Assembly (NCBI RefSeq): GCF_014596945.1
Contig: NZ_JACVXB010000003.1
Coordinates: 124,001-188,000, forward strand
DNA: 64,000 bases
Reading direction: 5' to 3'
From: Aestuariibaculum sediminum
GTDB taxonomy: Bacteria; Bacteroidota; Bacteroidia; Flavobacteriales; Flavobacteriaceae
In this document: in pieces, positions 18,331 through 25,830 of the stretch
Position numbering within the stretch: position 1 is the first letter of the stretch
Layout of the letters: each line of letters opens with the position of its first letter
The notes under the pieces: model-generated
Databases searched by the model: none
What the model was told of the DNA's origin: nothing
What the model saw: the letters and a program-made list of their open reading frames with translations, nothing else
Program-made: the position numbers and the translations under genes

Positions 18331-18852
18331 ATGGATTCTTCTCGAATTATTGACTTATTTTTATTTGCCATACCTTCATTAATAACAGGACTTATAGCCT
18401 ACTATTTTTTTAAAGAACATACTAAAAATGAAGATGGCCGCCGCCGGTTTTTATTGCAAAAAGACCTTCAGGTTAGTGCCTTACCAACCAGACTACAGGC
18501 TTATGAACGAATGGCCTTATATCTGGAACGCATCAGTCCTTCGAAATTATTAATTCGAGTCGCTCCTACATCGTCTAACAAAAACGCTTATGAAAGAGCA
18601 CTAATCCAAGCTATAGAATCGGAGTTTGAACATAATCTGGCGCAGCAAATTTACGTGAGCGATAAATGCTGGAGCATTATAAACACAGCAAAAAATGCTA
18701 CAATTCAATTGATTAGAAAAGCCAGTTTACTTGAAAAAACAGATACCGCCGAGAAATTACGCGAGGTGGTTTTAACCGAAATGCTGGAACGTCGTGCCCC
18801 AAGTGATCTCGCTCTTGCTTTTATTAAAGAAGAAGTTAGCGATATATGGTAA
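18331..18852 (+). CDS. Small membrane-anchored conserved protein, function unknown
   Basis: A 173-residue protein with one N-terminal membrane helix (about residues 6-26) followed by a soluble, charged, mainly helical domain. The soluble part contains LPTRLQAYERMALYLERISP and later TAEKLREVVLTEMLER. Proteins with this layout and length recur in Flavobacteriaceae, but no function is known to me. It is the third gene of the plus-strand operon, 16 bases after the FMN protein. That partner is also membrane-anchored, so the two may act together. It ends 40 bases before the convergent patatin gene. Confidence 0.78.
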   Translation: MDSSRIIDLFLFAIPSLITGLIAYYFFKEHTKNEDGRRRFLLQKDLQVSALPTRLQAYERMALYLERISPSKLLIRVAPTSSNKNAYERALIQAIESEFEHNLAQQIYVSDKCWSIINTAKNATIQLIRKASLLEKTDTAEKLREVVLTEMLERRAPSDLALAFIKEEVSDIW

Positions 18853-18892
18853 TTACTTTCACTTTAAAGTAAACCAAAAATAAACATCACTG

Positions 18893-19807
18893 TTAAATGA
18901 ACTTACTTTCTTTTTCTACTTCATTGCCCAAGTGCTTTTCCTTCGCATACTCAAACCCATCTTCCCACCATTGCGTCATGAGTCGTTTGCTAAATATTAA
19001 GGAATTCTCTGTAAGTTGTGTTGGGGTGTAATAAATATTAAGCTTTACATTTCGGTGTTTTGCTGCCAGTTTACCAATGGCAATATCGGCTTTTTCTACC
19101 TGATCCAGCAAATGCCCAAAAAGGTTTATCATAAGTGAAAATGGATTTTTACCAAGTACTTTATTGTACTCTAAATTTTCACTTTCTAACACAATCGCAT
19201 CGACTTCGGTAGCGCCTCGAAGAATGGCTTCACGAATCGGAATTACGCATCCTAAACCGCCATCGGCATATTCAAACCCGTTGCGTTTAACTAAAGACAT
19301 AAACGGAATATAATTACAGGAAATCCAAATCCAATCGCAAAACTCCTCGTAACTAAAATCGTTTATCGACTTATATTCAACTCTGTTTTTCGATAAATTA
19401 GAAACAGTAACAACAACATCTTCTTTAGTGTCTCGAATTAAATTAAATTCTTCTTCACTAAAATGCTTTTTAATATGCTTTTTAAGATTTTTACTTTCCC
19501 CAAAAGTGCGTTTACGCTTAATAAATTGTAAAATAGAATTGAAATAATTTATTGAAACATATTCGCGCCCGTCTTTTTGATGCTGAATAAACGGATTAAT
19601 GCTAAATATGGTTTTTTGCTTTACATTGGTAAAAATATCGTAAAGTTTACCAATATTGTGTGTTGCTAAATGCGGGACCAATAAACTACCCGTTGAAGTA
19701 CCTAAAAACATATCGTACTCCTTACCTTGTTGCTCCATTAAATACTGTGCTACTCCTCCTGCGAACGATCCTTTACTGCCGCCTCCGGATATTACTAATG
19801 CCTTCAT
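18893..19807 (-). CDS. Patatin-like phospholipase (downstream copy of a tandem pair)
   Basis: A 304-residue patatin-fold serine hydrolase. The oxyanion hole GGGSKG is at residues 8-13, the nucleophile elbow GTSTG at 36-40 (Ser38) and the catalytic aspartate in DGGLG at Asp182. Both halves of the Ser-Asp dyad are intact, so it should be an active lipase or acyl hydrolase. No signal peptide is present, so it is cytosolic. It is similar along its whole length to the patatin just upstream (19811-20713), with about half of positions identical by eye, and they are separated by 3 bases, so they arose by tandem duplication and are co-transcribed. Confidence 0.9.
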   Translation of the reverse strand: MKALVISGGGSKGSFAGGVAQYLMEQQGKEYDMFLGTSTGSLLVPHLATHNIGKLYDIFTNVKQKTIFSINPFIQHQKDGREYVSINYFNSILQFIKRKRTFGESKNLKKHIKKHFSEEEFNLIRDTKEDVVVTVSNLSKNRVEYKSINDFSYEEFCDWIWISCNYIPFMSLVKRNGFEYADGGLGCVIPIREAILRGATEVDAIVLESENLEYNKVLGKNPFSLMINLFGHLLDQVEKADIAIGKLAAKHRNVKLNIYYTPTQLTENSLIFSKRLMTQWWEDGFEYAKEKHLGNEVEKESKFI

Positions 19808-19810
19808 ATA

Positions 19811-20713
19811 TTAATCTTCTAATGCGCTAACTTCTTTATTTTTAAATTTGGCAAAATGATAACCACTTTCCCACCATTGGGTCATTTTTTCCTTATTAAA
19901 AATAAGTGAGTTAGTAGTTAAAACAGTTGGCGCGTAATAAAAATTAATAATTGCGTTGTGATGATTGGCAACGTGTTTTCCTATTTTAATGTTTTGCGAC
20001 TCTATTCTGTCGAGCATAAATGTGAACATATTGGTCATTAATGAAAAGGGGTTTCTTGAGGGCATACGGTTATAAAGTGTTGTTTCGGTTTGTAAAATAA
20101 TAGCATCGACTTCGGTAGCGCCACGGTTAATAGCCTCTTCAATAGGCACCATGTTTCCTAAACCACCATCGGCATATTCGCAACCATTTTTTTTTACTAA
20201 AGTCATAAAAGGTGTGTAATTACTTGAAATCCATATCCACTCACAAAACTCTTCATATGAAAAATCTTTAATACTCTTATATTCCACTTGATTAAGAGAA
20301 ATATTGGATACCGTAACTACAATGTCTTTATGCGATTGCTTTAATGTGTTAAACTCGTCTTGCGTGAAGGTCTTTTTTATAAGGCTCTTAAGGTGATAAC
20401 TCTCTCCAAAAGTTTTACTACCTCGTAGCATATTCAATAACACATTAACGTGATTTATAGCAATATTTTGGCTGCCATGCTTTTGCTTTACCACAAAAGG
20501 ACACACACTAAATATATCGTTATTAGTCACGCTGGTGTATACCTTTTTAATTTTATCGATTTCCTGTAATGCCAGATGAGACACTAGTAAACTACCTGTA
20601 GAGGTACCTAAATACAATTGATAATCGCGCTTCATCTCTTCAATAAGATACTGTGCAACGCCACCTGCAAAAGCGCCTTTACTACCACCACCCGAAATTA
20701 CTAAGGCTCTCAT
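19811..20713 (-). CDS. Patatin-like phospholipase (upstream copy of a tandem pair)
   Basis: A 300-residue patatin with the same plan as the neighbouring copy: GGGSKG at residues 8-13, GTSTG at 36-40 (Ser38) and ADGGLGN carrying the catalytic aspartate. The C-terminal region includes the shared EKMTQWWESGY segment found at the same place in the second copy. It follows the M1 aminopeptidase gene by 2 bases and precedes the second patatin by 3 bases, so all three form one operon. A cytosolic acyl hydrolase is predicted; its lipid substrate is unknown. Confidence 0.9.
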   Translation of the reverse strand: MRALVISGGGSKGAFAGGVAQYLIEEMKRDYQLYLGTSTGSLLVSHLALQEIDKIKKVYTSVTNNDIFSVCPFVVKQKHGSQNIAINHVNVLLNMLRGSKTFGESYHLKSLIKKTFTQDEFNTLKQSHKDIVVTVSNISLNQVEYKSIKDFSYEEFCEWIWISSNYTPFMTLVKKNGCEYADGGLGNMVPIEEAINRGATEVDAIILQTETTLYNRMPSRNPFSLMTNMFTFMLDRIESQNIKIGKHVANHHNAIINFYYAPTVLTTNSLIFNKEKMTQWWESGYHFAKFKNKEVSALED

Positions 20714-20715
20714 AA

Positions 20716-22719
20716 TTAATTATTATTTATGGCTTCCAACATCGATTTTGAAAACTTTGAAAACTGCCAGTTATGATGTTGTGTTCCTTGCTTTAAATTG
20801 ACTTTACACTGGTCGTTACAGGCTTTAATTTGTTGCAAATACATAAATGCATTCTGCCGAACATCAAAACTGCAATCTGGTTCTGTATAATCGGTTAACT
20901 CTTTAAAATATCCTGGTTTATTCCCTTCTTCAAAATCTTCTGTAATCAGAGCCAATGTTAACCATAGTATTCTGATATTCTTATCATGAAAACCTATCAT
21001 ACCTTTTGTGGCGTTTAAATATTTTTCTCTATCCTCTGGAAAATTACGCCATAAGTTAATCAACGCAGCTTCAACAGTTAAATACGACGCATCAGATAAC
21101 AAGGATTCGTATTCTAACTTTAAACTTTCAGGGATTTTAGTAACCGAAGTCGCAATACCCTGTCGCACTTCTAAACTACTTTTGAAATTATCTTTTTGCA
21201 CTTGATCAGGAATTTGACTAATAACTTTTACCATTGCCTTATTAGAAATCCCAGAATTTAAATAGTCGTTACATTTGGAGGAATATAATTCGCAATCCAC
21301 CATTAAATACTCCTGGATAAACACCGATTTTTTCAAACTTTCTAACATCAAGTTATAATTTAAATCTTTGCTTTCCAACCAAATTTCCCTAAATTTCTTT
21401 AAATCTTGTTTACTTGCCTGTTCAACTTCCGTTATAAAATCGTTTGTGGCTACATTTTTAAAAGCATTTTTGGTTAAATAATATTTCACAGCCCGTTTAA
21501 AAGGTTTTTCTCCAACCTTTTCTCGTAGTAAATGCAATACCCAAGCGCCTTTTTTATAGAATGTAACACTACTAGATTTAGGGTTTAGAAGTGATGTACT
21601 ACCTCCTGATTTATCTTGAACATCTAGCTCCTGTAAATATTCATATAATCGCCAGTAGTAGTAATTATCACCAAACACTTCTCGCTCTGCTAACAAAGCA
21701 TAATAAGTAGCAAATCCTTCCTGTAGCCAGTGGTGAGTGCCCGAAGTTTCGGTAACCAAATCACCAAACCATTGATGCGCCAGTTCGTGCGCATTTACAT
21801 TAACATAATTTTTATCTGTAAAAGCTGTATCGTTAACCACAAAAGCATCAGAAAATATGGTAGCCGTTGTGTTTTCCATACCGGCATATAAAAAATCCTT
21901 CACAGGAATTTGTTTATAGTTTTGCCAAGGATAAGAAACACCTATTTCGGTTTCCAGAAAATCAAAAATTTGTTTTGTATATCGGTAAGTCGGTTCAACT
22001 TTTAACGAATCATCAGTATAATAAAACATTTCTAAAGGGATACCACTTTTAGAAAATGCTTCATGCTTTTTATATTTTCCAATTACCAAAGCAACTAAAT
22101 AACTAGACATTGGCGCCTTCATGTCGTAATGCCAAATCGTAGTTGTATCGTTAATAATTTTATCTTTTAGCGCTCCATTTGCGATAACCTCATACCCGTT
22201 TTGAAATGAAATACTTAAATCGAATTCTATTTTATCATTCATATCATCAATACTCGGCAGCCAATTACTCGTGTATTTACCTTGACCCTGTGTCCATATT
22301 TGAGGTCTTTTTACACATGTAAAGCAACCACGCTCTTCACTCAACTTGTTATTATTCAAATCTTTCCAATCAATAAAATACAAGGCTTTTTTCGGTTTTG
22401 CCTCGTATTTAAACATTAGCTGGTAAGTTTCGCCCCTTTTAAATTTATGTATAACTCTTAGTTTTTTACCATCATATATGAAATCGGCTGCTCGATTGTT
22501 TAATACAACTTTAGAAAATTGCATGTTTTTGGCATCCAAAAAAATGGTGTCTATAGTTTTTTTGATCTCTAAAGTATATGTCACCTCTCCAAAAACCTCA
22601 GATTCCTGAGGGTTAAAAGCCAACGAGACTGCTGCCCGTTTAAAATCAACATAATCAATTTGTTGTGCAATTAAACATCCGGTACAAAAAAAAAGAAGTA
22701 TTAATAGTTTACTTTTCAT
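20716..22719 (-). CDS. M1-family (aminopeptidase N-like) metallopeptidase
   Basis: A 667-residue M1 zinc aminopeptidase with a signal peptide at residues 1-18 (a lipoprotein-like FFCTGCLIAQ region is present, so a lipid anchor at the cysteine is an alternative). The N-terminal beta-saddle domain is followed by the GAMEN motif (YAGMENTTATIF), the zinc site HELAHQW with the distal glutamate in LQEGFATYYA, and a short helical C-terminal domain. It should trim amino acids from peptides in the periplasm or at the cell surface. It is the first gene of an operon with two patatins and is divergent from recG. Confidence 0.92.
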   Translation of the reverse strand: MKSKLLILLFFCTGCLIAQQIDYVDFKRAAVSLAFNPQESEVFGEVTYTLEIKKTIDTIFLDAKNMQFSKVVLNNRAADFIYDGKKLRVIHKFKRGETYQLMFKYEAKPKKALYFIDWKDLNNNKLSEERGCFTCVKRPQIWTQGQGKYTSNWLPSIDDMNDKIEFDLSISFQNGYEVIANGALKDKIINDTTTIWHYDMKAPMSSYLVALVIGKYKKHEAFSKSGIPLEMFYYTDDSLKVEPTYRYTKQIFDFLETEIGVSYPWQNYKQIPVKDFLYAGMENTTATIFSDAFVVNDTAFTDKNYVNVNAHELAHQWFGDLVTETSGTHHWLQEGFATYYALLAEREVFGDNYYYWRLYEYLQELDVQDKSGGSTSLLNPKSSSVTFYKKGAWVLHLLREKVGEKPFKRAVKYYLTKNAFKNVATNDFITEVEQASKQDLKKFREIWLESKDLNYNLMLESLKKSVFIQEYLMVDCELYSSKCNDYLNSGISNKAMVKVISQIPDQVQKDNFKSSLEVRQGIATSVTKIPESLKLEYESLLSDASYLTVEAALINLWRNFPEDREKYLNATKGMIGFHDKNIRILWLTLALITEDFEEGNKPGYFKELTDYTEPDCSFDVRQNAFMYLQQIKACNDQCKVNLKQGTQHHNWQFSKFSKSMLEAINNN

Positions 22720-22803
22720 GTTTTACATCTAACAAGGATTAAGCCAAAATACACAAATTTTCCATTTTTAGGATTGCTTGAAAAGGTTTAAATTCGTCCT
22801 GTT

Positions 22804-24921
22804 ATGGCAATAAATCTTCAAACCCCTATAGATTATTTGAAAGGTGTGGGCTCTAGTCGAGCCGATTTACTTCGTAAAGAGCTTGGTATTTTTACTTATC
22901 AAGATTTGATGCATTTATTCCCTAACCGCTATATTGATCGTACCCAATATTATAAAATCAACCAGCTACAACGAAACAATGCCGATGTGCAAGTGATTGG
23001 TAAAATTGTTTCCTTTACGGAAGTGGGTCAAAAAAGAGGCAAACGATTGGTTGCTAAATTTCAGGACGGAACAGGTACTATGGAATTAGTGTGGTTTCGC
23101 GGTCATAAATGGATAAAAGACAGTTTAAAACTTAATACCCCTTATGTAGCTTTTGGAAAAACCAATTGGTTTAACGGAACATTTTCCATGGCACACCCCG
23201 AATTGGAACTGCTTGCCGAGCACGAAAAAAATTTACGTTCGGCCATGCAACCAGTTTACCCTTCTACAGAAAAATTATCCAATCGAGGGATTTCAAATAG
23301 AGTCATTAGCAAAATTATCCAGCAATTATTTATCGATGCTAACGGTAAATTTGACGAAACCTTATCGGAGTCTCTGCGAAAAGAATTGCATTTAATTGGT
23401 AAAAGCGAAGCCCTTTTTAATATTCATTTTCCTAAAAGCCCTGAACTTTTAGCAAAAGCACAATTTAGGCTAAAATTTGAAGAGTTGTTCTATATTCAAT
23501 TACAGCTGATTATTAAGAATTTAATGCATAAATCGAAAATCAAAGGGTTGCCTTTTGAACATATTGGCGAACATTTCAAAACCTTTTTCGAAGAGCATTT
23601 ACCATTCGAATTAACCAATGCACAAAAACGCGTACTAAAGGAAATTCGCTCTGACTTGGGAAGCAATGCTCAAATGAATCGTCTTTTGCAAGGTGATGTA
23701 GGATCTGGCAAAACTATTGTGGCTCTTATGTCTATGTTAATGGCTATAGACAATGGTTTTCAAGCCTGTTTAATGGCACCTACCGAGATTCTATCTATTC
23801 AGCATTACAACGGGTTACTTGATTTGTGTAAAAACCTAAAAATCAACATTAAACTTCTAACAGGCTCGACCAAAACATCGGAAAGAAACAAGATTTTAGA
23901 AACTTTAAAAAATGGTGAGTTAAATATTATTATTGGCACCCATGCACTTCTCGAAGACCGTGTGGAATTCAATAATTTAGGTCTGGCTATTATCGATGAA
24001 CAACACCGGTTTGGTGTCGCGCAACGGAGCAAACTATGGCGCAAAGGACCAGATGCTGGAGGGGCTATCCCTCCTCACATTTTAGTCATGACTGCTACCC
24101 CAATACCACGAACGTTAGCCATGTCGGTTTACGGCGATTTAGACATCTCTATTATCGATGAATTACCGGCAGGTAGAAAACCTATAAAAACAGTACATCG
24201 TTACGATAAAAACAGACTTAATGTATTTCGCTTTGTAAAAGATGAAATTGCCAAAGGCAGGCAAATATATATCGTCTACCCCTTAATTCAGGAAAGCGAA
24301 AAAATGGATTATAAGGATTTAATGGATGGCTATGAAAGTATTGCTCGGGATTTTCCTATGCCAGACTATCAAATTTCTATTGTTCATGGTAAAATGAAAC
24401 CTGCCGATAAAGATTACGAAATGCAACGTTTCATTAAAGGCGAAACTCAAATTATGGTTGCTACTACCGTGATTGAAGTTGGAGTAAACGTGCCAAATGC
24501 CTCAGTAATGATTATTGAAAGTGCTGAACGCTTTGGTTTATCACAACTTCATCAGCTGCGAGGGCGTGTTGGTCGAGGTGCTGAACAAAGTTATTGTATT
24601 TTAATGACAGGACACAAACTTAGCAGCGACAGTAAAACCCGATTGGAAACCATGGTAAAAACCAGTGATGGTTTTGAAATTGCCGAAGTCGATTTAAAAC
24701 TTCGTGGTCCCGGCGACCTAATGGGAACACAACAAAGTGGTGTATTAAATCTTAAAATAGCCGACATTGTAAAAGACAAAGATGTATTACACCATGCTAG
24801 ATATCACGCAAAAAAAATCTTAAATGAAGATCCGAAATTAGCAAAACAAGAACACGCTGTAATTTTAGATACCTACCGAAAATTGAGCAAATTCAAAAAC
24901 ATCTGGAATTATATATCGTAA
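22804..24921 (+). CDS. recG: ATP-dependent DNA helicase RecG
   Basis: A 705-residue branch-migration helicase. The N-terminal wedge domain (OB fold, about residues 50-160) precedes two RecA-like domains. Motifs are Walker A GDVGSGKT, the DEQH box in AIIDEQHRFGVAQR, motif III TATPIPRT, and the C-terminal VVIEVGVNVPNA, QLRGRVGRG and LRGPGDLMGTQQSG segments that mark RecG. It reverses stalled forks and processes Holliday junctions. The ATG at 22804 is well placed, and no better upstream start exists. Confidence 0.97.
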   Translation: MAINLQTPIDYLKGVGSSRADLLRKELGIFTYQDLMHLFPNRYIDRTQYYKINQLQRNNADVQVIGKIVSFTEVGQKRGKRLVAKFQDGTGTMELVWFRGHKWIKDSLKLNTPYVAFGKTNWFNGTFSMAHPELELLAEHEKNLRSAMQPVYPSTEKLSNRGISNRVISKIIQQLFIDANGKFDETLSESLRKELHLIGKSEALFNIHFPKSPELLAKAQFRLKFEELFYIQLQLIIKNLMHKSKIKGLPFEHIGEHFKTFFEEHLPFELTNAQKRVLKEIRSDLGSNAQMNRLLQGDVGSGKTIVALMSMLMAIDNGFQACLMAPTEILSIQHYNGLLDLCKNLKINIKLLTGSTKTSERNKILETLKNGELNIIIGTHALLEDRVEFNNLGLAIIDEQHRFGVAQRSKLWRKGPDAGGAIPPHILVMTATPIPRTLAMSVYGDLDISIIDELPAGRKPIKTVHRYDKNRLNVFRFVKDEIAKGRQIYIVYPLIQESEKMDYKDLMDGYESIARDFPMPDYQISIVHGKMKPADKDYEMQRFIKGETQIMVATTVIEVGVNVPNASVMIIESAERFGLSQLHQLRGRVGRGAEQSYCILMTGHKLSSDSKTRLETMVKTSDGFEIAEVDLKLRGPGDLMGTQQSGVLNLKIADIVKDKDVLHHARYHAKKILNEDPKLAKQEHAVILDTYRKLSKFKNIWNYIS

Positions 24922-24934
24922 CACCAGAAAACTT

Positions 24935-24942
24935 TATTTTTG
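24935..24942 (+). promoter_or_regulatory. miaE: Candidate -7 element directly before miaE
   Basis: TATTTTTG at 24935-24942 matches TAnnTTTG exactly. If used, transcription would start about 7 bases before the ATG at 24956, giving a nearly leaderless mRNA. No -33 TTTG was found at the proper spacing, so this is a weak call. Confidence 0.3.
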
Positions 24943-24955
24943 TAAAAAAATAGAT

Positions 24956-25537
24956 ATGCTTCACCTAAAACTGGAAACCGACCCGCGCTGGGCCAATCTA
25001 GCGGAGTCCAATATTGAAGAAATTTTAACCGACCATGCCTGGTGCGAACAGAAAGCAGCTTCCAGCGCCATAACTTTAATCACTCAAAACCCTGAATACC
25101 CGGATTTAGTTTCCGAATTATTAGAAATTGCTCAGGAAGAATTAGAACACTTTCAACAGGTGCATAATATCATTAAAGCGCGTGGATACGAATTAGGCCC
25201 GGAACGAAAAGATAGTTACGTTCATGAACTTTTTAAATTCATGAATAAGGGTGGAAATCGTATTCAGAGAATGGTAGACAAACTTTTACTATGCGCCATG
25301 ATTGAGGCCAGAAGTTGCGAACGATTTAAGTTACTTTCAAATACCATTAAGGACGCAGAATTATCAAAGTTTTACTACAATTTAATGGTAAGTGAAGCCA
25401 GTCATTATACAACGTTTATAACTTTTGCCAGAAAATATGGTAAAGGTATCGATGTAGAAAAACGTTGGAAACAATTAGTAGCTTTTGAGAGCGATATAAT
25501 CAAGGGATACGGTTCAGGAGAATCGCTACACGGCTAA
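24956..25537 (+). CDS. miaE: tRNA-(ms2io6A)-hydroxylase (MiaE family)
   Basis: A 193-residue ferritin-like diiron protein. It resembles MiaE, which hydroxylates the isopentenyl group of ms2i6A37 in tRNAs. Carboxylate and histidine ligand features are visible: EEILTDHAWCEQKAA, EELEHFQQVH, IEARSCERFKL and SEASHYTTFI. It follows recG by 34 bases on the same strand. Its activity depends on tRNA already modified by MiaA and MiaB, which are not in the window. Confidence 0.88.
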   Translation: MLHLKLETDPRWANLAESNIEEILTDHAWCEQKAASSAITLITQNPEYPDLVSELLEIAQEELEHFQQVHNIIKARGYELGPERKDSYVHELFKFMNKGGNRIQRMVDKLLLCAMIEARSCERFKLLSNTIKDAELSKFYYNLMVSEASHYTTFITFARKYGKGIDVEKRWKQLVAFESDIIKGYGSGESLHG

Positions 25538-25830
25538 ATAAAATTTGGGGCAAAACAAAGCTCAACTTAGTAGAGCTGAGCTTCGCAAACTGTTCTATAG
25601 TTTGATTGATTGATGACAATAATAATACTTTCATAATATTTTCGAACAGCATCTTCATACTCAAATTCACATCTCTAAGATATTCACATTTAACAACATA
25701 TATGTTATCCTTTTGTTAAAGAAATAGTTACAACTGTTAATTAACATTTTATGAGGTAATATTACTACTATATTTTTCCTTTCAGATTGTTTAACTTTGC
25801 CTGTTTTAGTATTCATTATTTAAAAATAGA
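25538..25830. other. 293-bp intergenic region before mutS2
   Basis: No gene was seen. An imperfect inverted repeat at 25559-25583 (AAGCTCA and TGAGCTT, 11 bases between them) lies 21 bases after the miaE stop; it has no T-run and is only a weak terminator candidate. An exact -7 promoter match for mutS2 ends the region. Confidence 0.45.
25792..25799 (+). promoter_or_regulatory. mutS2: Candidate -7 promoter element of mutS2
   Basis: TAACTTTG at 25792-25799 is an exact TAnnTTTG match, 31 bases before the mutS2 ATG at 25831. No clear TTTG was found at -33. Confidence 0.45.

Noticed and set aside
18853-18872. AT-rich stem-loop after the small membrane protein gene (TTACTTT and AAAGTAA)
   Set aside because: Seven AT-rich pairs with no T-run are weak evidence, and such stems are common by chance in this AT-rich DNA.
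25559-25583. Terminator after miaE
   Set aside because: The two 7-base arms are separated by unpaired bases and no T-run follows, so it was not called as a terminator.
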